Assembly: GCA_002163245.1 (NCBI GenBank)
Contig: MAAL01000021.1
Location: 62,001 to 126,000, forward strand
Reading direction: 5' to 3'
DNA from: Gammaproteobacteria bacterium 42_54_T18
GTDB taxonomy: Bacteria; Pseudomonadota; Gammaproteobacteria; Pseudomonadales; Ketobacteraceae
DNA length: 64,000 bases
A program made the translations under genes and the position numbers. The notes beneath the pieces were generated by a model. It worked only from the letters and a program-made list of their open reading frames with translations, ran no database searches and had not been told where the DNA came from. Of this stretch, positions 10,701 through 18,805 are shown piece by piece (positions within the stretch are counted from its first letter, which is position 1; every line of letters begins with the position of its first letter).

Positions 10701-12139
10701 TGAACATTTACCCAATCAGTAACATCAGATTTGTTGCTCTTAAGGCCATTGATAGAAATGGTGGAAGTCATTGCGGGTGCTTGAAATATGCTAATCTGGT
10801 CGCCTGTAATTTCACCGCCTACAACATCGAACGACTTTTCGAGCCCCCACTTCTTATAGGCATCTTCGATTTTCTCATAAGCCTTCTGAATCTTTTCAGA
10901 AACCCCGTTGAAATCTTCACCTTTCTCAAGAGTGTTAGTTGTCTCGATCTGACGCGAAGCCTTGATTGTCCTTATCAGGTTTATTGATTTGCCATCAATA
11001 AGCTCGTCACGGATCACAGCGTTTTGTTTATCACTCTCATCAAGATAGAGTCGATGGCAAGGCAGGTCTGTTTTGAAGTTGAATCGAGTAGGAAATGCGC
11101 TCATGGGCTTCATGTACTTCTTTGTCGTCATGAAGCTGCAGACAACATCACCATTGATGATTCTGGTAGATGGAAATACCTTATCTATAGATGCCATGAC
11201 TTTCGGCGGGATTTCAATACCACTATCCATCTGGTTTTTTCGATACCCAGATAGTCCACGAAGAAGACTACGGTAGAAATTGCCGCTTACAGTCACAAGC
11301 TCTTTCTTAATATCAGCTATTACATGTGGTGGAACTTTGTAGTCTTTCTTGCCGTCACTGTCTTTTGATGGAAGAAGAGACTCATAGCTATCCCTTTTGA
11401 TAAGATATTTTTTGTAAACTCGGGATATGGACATGTCACCTGAATCGGCAATTTCTACCAGCATTTTTACGTCTTCTGGATCGATGGACATAAGGTGATC
11501 CGAATTGGATAGAGCCCTGAATACCAGTGACTTCACAAAGTTACGGTGTGAGTCGTCCTTCAGTCTGGTGTCATTCTTGATATGCTCAATAACGTCTATA
11601 AAGAAGTTGTGGACGTTATTAGTTAAGTCAGTTGAGACAACGGTTTGTTTAACCTCAACCTGCGTCTGAGAGATTGCTATAACTTGGTCAGAAATGCTTT
11701 TTATTAGTTCTTTGTCTGATACCGGAACAGAGGACTCCTGAATATTCTTGTTTACTCGTTTTGCCTTTGTAGCAATGCGCTTCATGTACGAGCTATAGCG
11801 TTCATTCTTACCAAATTTGGGGTCGAACTCGCCCGAAGATTTTAGGGTAGCTGACTCAATTTTGGCTAATTCGTCCAGCTTGCTCAGTGCTGCATTCATA
11901 GGGACAGCATATTCAGCTGCCGCGCGGACAATGTCAGTCACAATGAACGCGGCTACGTTGTAGGTCTTTCCTAGTCCCGTCTGCGCAACAAGTAAGCCTA
12001 AAAAACCTTGGTCTTTTGAATCTTCGTACTTTGCGGAAAGGATTTCTCTCTTGGAGAGAACCATATCCGAAATAGCTTGGCTTAATGGGTTGTTGGCTTC
12101 AGGGTGATAGCTGGTGGGTAACTCGAATGAAAATAACAA
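7778..12139 (-). CDS. Superfamily 2 helicase (DinG/Cas3-like) fused to a C-terminal PD-(D/E)XK nuclease
   Basis: A 1453-residue protein. Walker A is AQTGLGKT (residues 52-59), a motif Ia-like MTTKK sits near 338, the DEAH-type box is DESD (367-370), and motif VI is QAVGRMSR near residue 990, a set typical of the DinG/Cas3 group. Long inserts separate the motifs. At the C-terminus D1342, then D1355-V-K1357 after a turn, forms the D-x(n)-D-x-K core of a restriction-endonuclease fold. The start is a TTG four bases after AGGAGG; no nearer ATG precedes the Walker A motif without losing conserved-looking sequence. Only 8 bases separate it from the ParB-like gene. The enzyme probably unwinds and cuts DNA for the module; whether it acts on double strands or R-loops is unknown. 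Confidence 0.82.
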   Translation of the reverse strand: MLFSFELPTSYHPEANNPLSQAISDMVLSKREILSAKYEDSKDQGFLGLLVAQTGLGKTYNVAAFIVTDIVRAAAEYAVPMNAALSKLDELAKIESATLKSSGEFDPKFGKNERYSSYMKRIATKAKRVNKNIQESSVPVSDKELIKSISDQVIAISQTQVEVKQTVVSTDLTNNVHNFFIDVIEHIKNDTRLKDDSHRNFVKSLVFRALSNSDHLMSIDPEDVKMLVEIADSGDMSISRVYKKYLIKRDSYESLLPSKDSDGKKDYKVPPHVIADIKKELVTVSGNFYRSLLRGLSGYRKNQMDSGIEIPPKVMASIDKVFPSTRIINGDVVCSFMTTKKYMKPMSAFPTRFNFKTDLPCHRLYLDESDKQNAVIRDELIDGKSINLIRTIKASRQIETTNTLEKGEDFNGVSEKIQKAYEKIEDAYKKWGLEKSFDVVGGEITGDQISIFQAPAMTSTISINGLKSNKSDVTDWVNVQLNKNRNMNELLVTEKPQGASDEDKSDTAFPYIFNQINYVCWQFLKTICNSAKKLTTNRRKRAEERGEPTGGISIIKDLEVIIHQYGLESIRGVLYDYLFSFSNSSIRYKDDETPFVDLGFHVSGFCHNRVTRHGASYRTVEFNTFNLPISATGVLASLVSNGTEVLLMSATAKAETMLHNFDLKFAKKALGEDKYLEMNSYQMKACYEYYKDKRNYEAHGSQIKPYFLPSAPSILKEYVKENVDGGSLQLLFERMYPADDESKDNSSAAGRERTIMLKIDQMSKLVKSMQMFIESDHNRYMLGLMSRFVGSEKNPLEREFIESVVNWYSGKKGISVSVECSMSAEKLKVGDFDDALKGLASGRVDKLIILSSYQTMGAGINAYYVPEVLKDIKSLVYTDDTLEAAPSNVRADIDTIYLDRPTNLFPVLGDHTIKVIDFQTRVSCEYNIMALLEANIMAPAGAKYWIKKILGAGHRGTLTSSLQSAYMSKSDDPKNSFCNSTDYCNAVIRCIEQAVGRMSRTAYKRPEILILADSQLEDILAIDDRPIEALSHEYVALREVAKSAANGKTTFPYEIPGEVEHLQKTAILSNKASHRAIKQATYAILSNSRYKESRRLRNINEMCEELNNLPEFISFDDIKEVVNIYSQKSIDNYLNVNEKVVNIRGYNGGFYDSIFILIEDFKSKNKESAKAKISILNRSFTVLKNALDENEKPVKVWNSLREVLLKYPTMDSAKSVDEVNMGHMYIEVPDGFYEDSSYDYAGVPEYQFIDSYQFFEFIKKNKSVISASEASLIHIISNPVVMKHFVERNFATTWKFNKFMMAPVVFTNIYRPAVSEQAVEAILVDEGFTWHEIPNGLEEKMDGIIEFDGRKALLDVKFWRKSRPPKPTYAEKLQETMTKTNIDRVVYVNMLDELSDVDEHGNKLDTYYRTTTEFKVPEKSKKGNVLFVSGVMRESSPTVIRNHIEVIKKFLTE

Positions 12140-12147
12140 ATTTCCTC

Positions 12148-13185
12148 CTAATCCTCGTCTGGTATGAAGACGAAGTGTCCTTTTTTGTATGTAGGTACGA
12201 ATGTTATAGTTGAATAAGGTGATAAGCCGTTCATGCCATTGTTTCGACTTAGCGTCTTACCAAGCACCACCCACTGCTCAAATATATCGAGACGATCATC
12301 TCTACGCATGGTTTTAACAGCATCTTCGAGAAATTGTTCATCAAGGTTTATGCAGATAATATCGCATGGGCTCAGGGGCTCTGATTTTTCTTTGTCCCGA
12401 TTAGTGTATGATACACTTTCTGGGACACTGTTAACTCTAGCAATGGAGCTTTTGCTGATGCCATGACCTGAGTAGCTAATCTCACAACTTCTCTTGGCAA
12501 TCTCTCTTATGGCTGTATTCTTGTTGGATTCAGCATTAATCCATTCTCGCTCGCCACAAGTAAGCTCATCTCTGTAAGCAGCTACCTCTGAATTTCGTTT
12601 CAGAGTATCGATACCACACTTGAACATAGCTGCCCAATCAGCGTACTTAAATGGGAAGAGAATTTTTCCAGATTGCTTTGAATCGGCTTTTAGGAACTTG
12701 ATATAGGTACTGATAGCATTTCGAATGTCACCTTTGCCGCGAGCCTGTGAATATTCGTTATCAGCGTTTGCTAGCAGTGAGTATTGAATAGCGCTTTGGA
12801 AGGTTCCAGTTTTAACGACTTCAATCTTTGCGGGTGCATAAGATTTTCCCTTATTAGTGGCGAGAGCAATTATTGCCTGACATCGATGAAAACCGTCAAC
12901 GATAAGGTATTTACCTTTTTGATGAACATCACCGGTCAGTGTATTGATGGAATCTTCAGCCATGCAGACAACTTTGATAGGCTTCTTCTGGCCATGTTCA
13001 AGAATATCTTCAGAAAGACCCATTAAGTATTCATTACTAAATGGCTTACCACTTGCTTTGACTCTATGTTGAAGGGTTGGATCAGAGACAAGGTCGAATA
13101 CATTAGCCTGTGTGATGCTCATATCAATTCCATGACGGGCATAAACTTGTGCGCTGATTGTATCAGGCATCTTGGTGACACTCAT
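12148..13185 (-). CDS. ParB/sulfiredoxin-superfamily protein with DGFHR motif
   Basis: First gene of the leftward operon. It has the ParB N-terminal-domain signature IVDGFHRCQAIIAL (DGFHR at about residues 97-101), the nucleotide-binding box of the ParB/Srx fold, preceded by a segment (LSEDILEHGQKKPIKV) typical of that fold. Downstream is a helical part that could hold a helix-turn-helix (GIDTLKRNSEV). Proteins with this box act as CTP- or ATP-dependent DNA clamps or switches. A GTG at 13239 would add 18 residues, but the ATG at 13185 is preceded by AAGGAAAGG and is preferred. It is not close to a plasmid parA, so a partition role is unlikely; a sensor or regulator for the helicase module is more plausible, by inference. 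Confidence 0.72.
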   Translation of the reverse strand: MSVTKMPDTISAQVYARHGIDMSITQANVFDLVSDPTLQHRVKASGKPFSNEYLMGLSEDILEHGQKKPIKVVCMAEDSINTLTGDVHQKGKYLIVDGFHRCQAIIALATNKGKSYAPAKIEVVKTGTFQSAIQYSLLANADNEYSQARGKGDIRNAISTYIKFLKADSKQSGKILFPFKYADWAAMFKCGIDTLKRNSEVAAYRDELTCGEREWINAESNKNTAIREIAKRSCEISYSGHGISKSSIARVNSVPESVSYTNRDKEKSEPLSPCDIICINLDEQFLEDAVKTMRRDDRLDIFEQWVVLGKTLSRNNGMNGLSPYSTITFVPTYKKGHFVFIPDED

Positions 13186-13239
13186 TAACCTTTCCTTAAT
13201 TTCAGTATGGTACTTTATTGCTGAATCAAACTTGAACAC

Positions 13240-13602
13240 AGCTTTACAAAGGGTTGGGAGAAAACCCTTTGCCCTCTGAGTAATTCAGAATATATTAAGT
13301 ATAGCTATAATTATATACAGGTGTACCCTGTGCAACGTTGTAATATCAAATTAATCATAGGACTAGGGGTATTTTTTCTAAAAAAGGGTGCCCGGATAAC
13401 CACTTTATGATTCAACGGTTTAAAGTGCGTGATAGGGCAGTTATTACTGCTTGCCGTCAGACTCTATATGCTAAAGTTCTTATTAGGTTTAATGTGTTAT
13501 ACAATAGCGACCAAATTCATGTCCTGTTGAGTAAGTTTATCCTTTTAAGTCAAAGGGTTAGGGCTGTATCTAACAAAAATAATGCAATCTAGGTATTTGA
13601 GC
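13240..13602. promoter_or_regulatory. Divergent intergenic region between the PIWI-like operon and the methyltransferase operon
   Basis: About 360 bases hold both promoters. A very AT-rich stretch around 13290-13318 with overlapping small palindromes (TATAGCTATA, TAATTATA) followed by CAGGTGTACCCTG could be an operator. A 61-codon open frame at 13407-13592 has no recognisable domain and no good ribosome site; I do not call it a gene. No controller protein of a restriction-modification system is visible. Confidence 0.4.
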
Positions 13603-14733
13603 ATGTATAGCTTCTTTGAGTTTTTCGCTGGCGGTGGGATGGCGAGGGCTGGTTTGGGCGAGGGCTGGGAATGCCTTCTCGCAAACGATATGAGTGAAAA
13701 AAAAGCATCATCTTATAAGGAGAATTGGGGTGGCGAGCACTTAGTTGTAGCTGATGTAAATAAGATTAAATCGAAAGATATACCCGGACATGCTGACATG
13801 GCCTGGGCATCGTTTCCATGCCAAGACCTTTCTCTTGCTGGAGCTGGAGCTGGAATACGTGCCGAGCGTAGTGGTACCTTCTGGCCTTTCTGGAATCTGG
13901 TAAAAGGTATGGTTAAAGGCGATCGCGCACCTCGATTGGTGGTTCTTGAAAACGTCTGTGGAGCGTTAACGAGTCACGCTGGAAAAGATTTTGCGGCAAT
14001 TGGATCTGCGTTATCTAGGGCTGGTTATCGATTTGGCGCGGTTGTTCTAGATGCTGTTGATTTCTTACCCCAAAGCAGACCAAGATTGTTTATTGTGGCT
14101 GTTCGTTCTGATGTTGATATTCCAAATGGTTTGATTCTCAACCAGCCTGATGCGAAGTGGCATTCTAAAGCTCTCGTACATGCTCAAAGTCAGTTGACCA
14201 AATCAGCCGCAAAAAAATGGTTATGGTGGAGCCTTCCTGCTCCGTCTAAACGGTCAGAAGATTTTGTAGATCTAATTGAAGATGAGCCTGTAGGTGTCAC
14301 TTGGCATACTAAGAAGGAAACAAACAATCTGCTTAGTATGATGACTGATGTAAATAAGGCCAAAGTAACTGCCGCCAAAGTCAGTGGGAAGAAAATGGTA
14401 GGTGGACTCTACAGGCGAACACGGAACGGGGTTCAAAGGGCGGAAGTTCGGTTTGATGGTGTTGCCGGGTGCTTGAGGACACCTACGGGTGGTTCTAGCA
14501 GGCAAACTATACTTATTGTAGAGGGTAAAAAAGTAAGGTCGAGATTGTTATCGCCGCGTGAAGGTGCTCGGCTCATGGGGTTGCCAGATAGCTACATATT
14601 ACCCAGAAATTACAATGAGTCTTATCATCTCGTAGGCGATGGGGTTGCTGTTCCAGTAGTAAGTTATTTGGCTGAAAATCTATTGAAGTTGATCCTTGAT
14701 TTTAATTTAGACCGAGAGGTTCAGGCGGCATAA
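13603..14733 (+). CDS. DNA (cytosine-5) methyltransferase
   Basis: Transfers a methyl group from S-adenosylmethionine to C5 of cytosine in a specific DNA sequence. All key motifs are visible: motif I FAGGGM at the N-terminus, motif IV with the catalytic Cys (FPCQDLSLAG, C73), motif VI ENV (116-118), motif VIII QSRPRLFIV (157-165), a variable target-recognition part, and motifs IX-X with RLLSPREGARLMGLP and GDGVAVPV. I chose the ATG at 13603 because motif I then starts a few residues in, as usual; 13582 is an alternative. The stop overlaps the next gene's ATG (TAATG). It should protect host DNA from the adjacent nuclease. Confidence 0.93.
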   Translation: MYSFFEFFAGGGMARAGLGEGWECLLANDMSEKKASSYKENWGGEHLVVADVNKIKSKDIPGHADMAWASFPCQDLSLAGAGAGIRAERSGTFWPFWNLVKGMVKGDRAPRLVVLENVCGALTSHAGKDFAAIGSALSRAGYRFGAVVLDAVDFLPQSRPRLFIVAVRSDVDIPNGLILNQPDAKWHSKALVHAQSQLTKSAAKKWLWWSLPAPSKRSEDFVDLIEDEPVGVTWHTKKETNNLLSMMTDVNKAKVTAAKVSGKKMVGGLYRRTRNGVQRAEVRFDGVAGCLRTPTGGSSRQTILIVEGKKVRSRLLSPREGARLMGLPDSYILPRNYNESYHLVGDGVAVPVVSYLAENLLKLILDFNLDREVQAA

Positions 14734-15419
14734 TGGAATATGATGATATTAAACAGCCTCCATTTGAAACTCAGGATTTACGTAAAAATTTAAGTAAGTT
14801 TTTAGACAGCGATTTTAAGGGTAAAAAAGTAGGGAATTATAAATTCGGCGTTTATTCATTTTTTGATTACGATGGTGAACCCATATATGTTGGTCAAACA
14901 AATGAAATGCTGAGAACTCGTATTCGTAGGCATCTAACTAATCAAAGAACTGATGCCGTAGCTATGTCAGTACTTGATCCGTTTGAAGTATATGAGATTA
15001 GAGTTTATCCGTTACCTGAATATGATGACCTGACTAAGAATAAGAATGCTGAGGGTTGGAAAAAAGCTTGCCGGCATCTCGACGCCTTAGAATATGAGGT
15101 TTTTGAATTTGCTATCGAGAAGTCCAATTTTAAGGCTATCCTTAACGAAAAAGATCCACCAAAACCTGAGATAAAAATAAGGCTGCCTGAATCATTTTCT
15201 GGAAAAATCGTATCTGATGAGGTTTATAATATTAGAAAGCATCCTGATACGAGAATATCCAGACGAGCTCTCACTTTGGCTAGGCTTGCCCAAGTAATCA
15301 GTGAGCGGCAGGTTCAGGTAGGTTTACGAAGAACTCTTATGACCCAAGCTAAAAGGCTTGAGTGGTTGGCTGAACGCCGCTTTGATCATGCCAGTAACGG
15401 TGCTCCAGCAGAGCGGTAG
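14733..15419 (+). CDS. GIY-YIG nuclease, probable restriction endonuclease partner (Eco29kI-like arrangement)
   Basis: A 228-residue protein with a GIY-YIG fold: GVY at 39-41 and YVG at 52-54, an Arg-rich helix (RTRIRRHL, 61-68), and the catalytic-type Glu in LEYEVFEF near residue 120-122. Restriction enzymes of this fold, such as Eco29kI (about 214 residues), pair with a C5 methyltransferase, and here the ATG overlaps the methyltransferase stop by one base. The remaining half has no domain that I recognise and may bind DNA. The recognition site cannot be inferred. It could alternatively be a nicking or repair-type nuclease, but the coupling argues for a type II restriction-modification pair. 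Confidence 0.82.
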   Translation: MEYDDIKQPPFETQDLRKNLSKFLDSDFKGKKVGNYKFGVYSFFDYDGEPIYVGQTNEMLRTRIRRHLTNQRTDAVAMSVLDPFEVYEIRVYPLPEYDDLTKNKNAEGWKKACRHLDALEYEVFEFAIEKSNFKAILNEKDPPKPEIKIRLPESFSGKIVSDEVYNIRKHPDTRISRRALTLARLAQVISERQVQVGLRRTLMTQAKRLEWLAERRFDHASNGAPAER

Positions 15420-15591
15420 ATTTCCTAATTATTTGATAGTGATTATTAACGCTTTTGATTTAGATTAAGGTTTTGGAATCGAAACTCACCTCTATTATAA
15501 AGAGCGGATGTCTTCAGTGTGCATTATCATTTGGACATAAATCACGGCTAATCATTGATGTTAAAATCTCGAACAAGGATAGGTGTCAAAT

Positions 15592-17292
15592 ATGGCTCTA
15601 AAAACCAATGATCAGATAATCCTAGAGCAGATTATCAAAGAAAGGTGTGCTGAATCTGATGACGAACTTTCTATTTCAGAATACTTTGAAATTTATTCTA
15701 CTTCAGAAATTTTGAAGGATTATGACCTTACATACGATGATATAGCTTATGGAATAGTCGGGGACGGCGGAGATGGTGGTATCGACTCAATATACACCTT
15801 CATTAATGGTGAGCCACTCAAAGAAGATACTAAAATCAACTCAAATCAGAAGAAAAATAATATTGAGTTAATCATTATTCAATCAAAGACTTCCGCTTCC
15901 TTTAAGGAAGACGCGGTTATAAAATTCAGAGAATCTGCTGAAGATTTGTTTAATTTGGCAAATAATCCAGATGACTATACAGCTAGATATAACGCGGATT
16001 TAATAGACAAGGTAAAGCTATTTAGGGATGCATATTCAAAACTAGCAAAAACGTTTCCAAAAATAGAGATTCGTTATTTTTATGCAACTCAAGGCGACGA
16101 AGTGCACCCGAATGTTGCAGGAAAGGTTCCGAAGTTACAAGACGGCATAGCCAAAATGTTTAGTGGTGCTGAATTTTCATTTGAATTTATTGGTGCCTCT
16201 AAGCTTCTAGCGATGACAAGGAACGTACCCTCTACTTCCAGAATATTAGAGGTTGCGGAATCTCCAATAGGTACAACGGCAGGGAGTTACTTATGTTTAG
16301 TAGGCTTATCTAAATACTTTGAATTTATTTCTGACTCAGGGTCTTTGGCGAGAAGTATTTTTGAGTCTAATGTAAGAGATTACCAAGGGAGCGTAGTTGT
16401 AAACACTGGCATACGAAAGACGCTTAACAACAAAGAATCTGAAGATTTTTGGTATCTTAATAATGGGGTTACCATTATTACACCGAAAGCTGTTTTGGCT
16501 GGCAAGCAGCTAACGATTGAAGACCCTCAAATTGTTAATGGCCTTCAAACTTCTCATGAAATATACCAACATTTCTCTCAATTTGATGATTCCACAGGAG
16601 ATGAAAGAGCTGTACTTGTGCGTGTTATTTTCGAAGATGATGAAGAGGCTAGAGATAGAATAATTAGAGCAACAAATAGCCAAACTTCCATACCGCCTGC
16701 CTCCCTGCGAAGCTCTGACGAAATCCATAGAAACATTGAAGATTTTCTTAAGTCTAATGGGTACTATTATGATCGGAAGAAAAACTTTTATAAAAACCAG
16801 GGAATGCCCGTCGCAAAGATAATTAGTATTCCATATATGGCGCAGGCGATGATGGCTATCACTCTGCTTAAACCGGATAGTGCAAGAGCAAGGCCATCAA
16901 CTCTAATCAACTCTGATGCTGAGTATAAAAGGATATTTAGTTTAGACCTGCCAATAGACATATACTTGAAAGCCATTCAAATTATGAAGGCAGTGGAAAG
17001 CTACCTAAAGCCAGAGAATTGTGGACAACAGCTGGAGCGGAAAATAACCACAAATATTAAGTATTATGTGGCGATGATAGTCAGTGTGAAATTAGTTGGT
17101 GATAAGGATGGAATTGGGGACAAATTAGCGGGGCTTCCAATTATCAATATATCCAATCAGATATTTGAAGAATCTTTAAAATATGTTTTGGATGAATTTA
17201 ATAATTTGGGTGCCACAGACAAAGTAGCGAAAGGGCCTTTGTTGGTGGGGAAATTGTTGAAATACGATGAAATTCAGACGCTTGGGCTTTAG
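15592..17292 (+). CDS. AIPR family protein (abortive infection / phage resistance) with N-terminal nuclease-like motif
   Basis: The AIPR family is found in phage-defence loci. The diagnostic segments are present: FWYLNNGVTII near residue 285 and IVNGLQTSHEIY near 305. The N-terminus carries a D-x(n)-Q-x-K pattern (DGGIDSIYTF, then ELIIIQSK; D65, Q97, K99), the Mrr-like variant of the PD-(D/E)XK core, so this is probably a DNA-cutting effector. The ATG at 15592 follows GGATAGG and is better than the GTG at 15583. It follows the GIY-YIG gene after about 170 bases and could be an accessory type IV-like defence gene that acts next to the restriction-modification pair. Confidence 0.85.
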   Translation: MALKTNDQIILEQIIKERCAESDDELSISEYFEIYSTSEILKDYDLTYDDIAYGIVGDGGDGGIDSIYTFINGEPLKEDTKINSNQKKNNIELIIIQSKTSASFKEDAVIKFRESAEDLFNLANNPDDYTARYNADLIDKVKLFRDAYSKLAKTFPKIEIRYFYATQGDEVHPNVAGKVPKLQDGIAKMFSGAEFSFEFIGASKLLAMTRNVPSTSRILEVAESPIGTTAGSYLCLVGLSKYFEFISDSGSLARSIFESNVRDYQGSVVVNTGIRKTLNNKESEDFWYLNNGVTIITPKAVLAGKQLTIEDPQIVNGLQTSHEIYQHFSQFDDSTGDERAVLVRVIFEDDEEARDRIIRATNSQTSIPPASLRSSDEIHRNIEDFLKSNGYYYDRKKNFYKNQGMPVAKIISIPYMAQAMMAITLLKPDSARARPSTLINSDAEYKRIFSLDLPIDIYLKAIQIMKAVESYLKPENCGQQLERKITTNIKYYVAMIVSVKLVGDKDGIGDKLAGLPIINISNQIFEESLKYVLDEFNNLGATDKVAKGPLLVGKLLKYDEIQTLGL

Positions 17293-17413
17293 TCCTGAAG
17301 TAAATTAGATTTGTTGGTATAGGTGAAGCGTCTACGGGTACTGGCTTTGTGTTGATAATAATGCTGTATTTAGAATGGGACAACGAATGACATTTCGGGC
17401 AGGGGGTTGATTT

Positions 17414-17440
17414 AGTATGATACTTTATTACTTGGATACA
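17414..17440 (+). repeat. Solitary transposon left-end sequence (TnsB-type site plus terminus)
   Basis: The 30 bases ending at 17440 match the last 30 bases of the L end at 24861-24890 with only two differences, including the terminal GGATACA. The core is AGTATGATACTTTATT. Further sites at the 55- and 66-base spacing of the intact ends are at best strongly degenerate here. It looks like an old or alternative L end. Confidence 0.75.
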
Positions 17441-18040
17441 GCTGCTTCCAAAATTCTTGCGAAGTACAGTACCGAGCGTGAAGGTAATATGGACTATGAT
17501 CGCTCAATTCAATCTAATGCAATAGTAAGAGATAAATTTATCCCATTACTAAAATTGGATGCCGAAGTAGCCCTGGGAATGCTCGCTAATGGTTTTAATA
17601 AAAGCAAACTCTCTGATTCAGCAAGCACCTTGGTTTCGAATGAAAAAATAGATAAAGTGCCTAATCAGCTTTCTGTTGATTGTGTCGCTAAGATCACCCG
17701 TGCTATTTCAGAGGGCTACGGCATAACTTGCAATTATCTCTCAGAGAACAGTGCAAACCACAAAGTACGAACTCTGATTCCAGTTGCAATTATGTATGAT
17801 GGTGTGAATTGGATGTTTAGGGCATATCATAGGGATGGCCCAGGAAGTATTTTTAAGAACTTTCATCTCTCTCGAGCTAGAGAAGTAGTTGAGTACTATG
17901 ATATTTTGAAAATGGAGAGTGGCCGATTGACAACAATCCAGCAGATAACGCTATTAGACCGTTTTTGGTTGTCAGGAAAAATTGGGTTTTTAGCAATATT
18001 GTTAATGGTGCCAACGTCAGTACTACTTTGTAAAGTTTAA
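17441..18040 (+). pseudogene. WYL-domain regulator lacking its 5' end
   Basis: WYL proteins are ligand-sensing transcription regulators common in defence islands, normally with an N-terminal winged helix. Here the frame enters directly from the transposon-end sequence: the first codons (MILYYLD) are the end repeat itself, and only the last helix of the wHTH (TAASKILAKY) remains. The WYL core is clear: a TLIPVAIMYDGVNWMFRAYH strand set and FKNFHLSRAREV. The tail has a hydrophobic segment (IGFLAILLMVPTSVLL). The gene was most likely cut by transposon insertion or end-associated rearrangement; its missing 5' part may lie beyond the other end of that element. A residual product from an internal ATG (17489) cannot be excluded. 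Confidence 0.6.
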
Positions 18041-18192
18041 TCGAAACAGCCAAGCTTAATATGAATGAGCCCTATGACTACCTGATATGGAGGGTTTAAT
18101 GCCTTGGAATATTGAACCGTCGGCTATCAAGCCGAATTAAATGCGAGGGTGTTTGCCGGACGCTTATGCTGATACGACAATAAAGAAGTTTT

Positions 18193-18342
18193 ATGAAAGT
18201 TCTTACATTACCTTTAGGTAGAGTAAAAATATTACCTTTTTTACTCTTGATATTGTTTTCACAAGCAGCGTTATCGTTTTGCTATTTTTCAATTGCAAAT
18301 ACTTCAACAACTCATGTTAAAGTAAAATTTCGAACGACGTGA
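18193..18342 (+). pseudogene. Truncated duplicate of the RHS gene 5' end
   Basis: A 49-codon frame starting MKVLTLPLGRVKILPFLLL whose leader and upstream bases (GAAGTTTTATGAAAGTTCTTAC) closely match the start of the RHS gene at 18806. Similarity stops near 18300, where IS6-type transposase sequence begins. It appears to be the remains of an earlier RHS copy, destroyed by the insertion sequence. Confidence 0.6.
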
Positions 18343-18521
18343 GGAACCCATCTATTCAGTGTACTATGATCAATTCTCAGATTACGCTCTGCCATCATTT
18401 CTTCAATATTACGATAGCTCAGCGAGTAAGAGCAATACCAGCGGACGCATTGAAGGATGATGGGTGTCGGTGTATGGCGACTTTTGAAGGCGATCATGCA
18501 TTGCTCAGTTTGGTATGACAT
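18312..18521 (-). pseudogene. IS6-family transposase remnant (N-terminal part)
   Basis: The translated 69 residues contain the IS6/IS26-type N-terminal block: a HTPTPIILQCVRWYCSYSLSYR segment followed by IEEMMAERNLRIDHSTLNRW, which is the helix-turn-helix region of that family. The DDE catalytic domain is absent; the frame ends after about 69 codons. It sits between the two copies of the RHS gene start, and its boundaries are not resolved. Confidence 0.78.
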
Positions 18522-18805
18522 GGAAAGATCATTCTACCACGCGTAGATATCCTTCACAGGATGCGACACAATCAAATAATTAGCTATCTAAAAAATATTT
18601 TATTGTGATATGTTGTTATTGCTAGTAGTGGATCTCTTTCGGTACCAATTTAGAGTCTTTGTCTTTGTCTTTTATTGTTGTGTGTCATTTTTAAATTCTG
18701 AATAAATTGATCGCTATTTTGGATTTGACAATATAATAAAAACCAGCGTACTCTTTAGTCAGAATGATTAGAATATGGATGCTGATATAATAATAAGGAA
18801 GTTTT

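Noticed and set aside
13407-13592. 61-codon frame upstream of the methyltransferase, a possible controller protein
   Set aside because: No helix-turn-helix, no good ribosome site, unusual composition; better seen as promoter region.
17291-17365. Second and third TnsB sites for the orphan end at 17414
   Set aside because: Matches near 17291 and 17349 are close to the expected spacing but fit only about half of the 16 bases; not above what AT-rich DNA gives.
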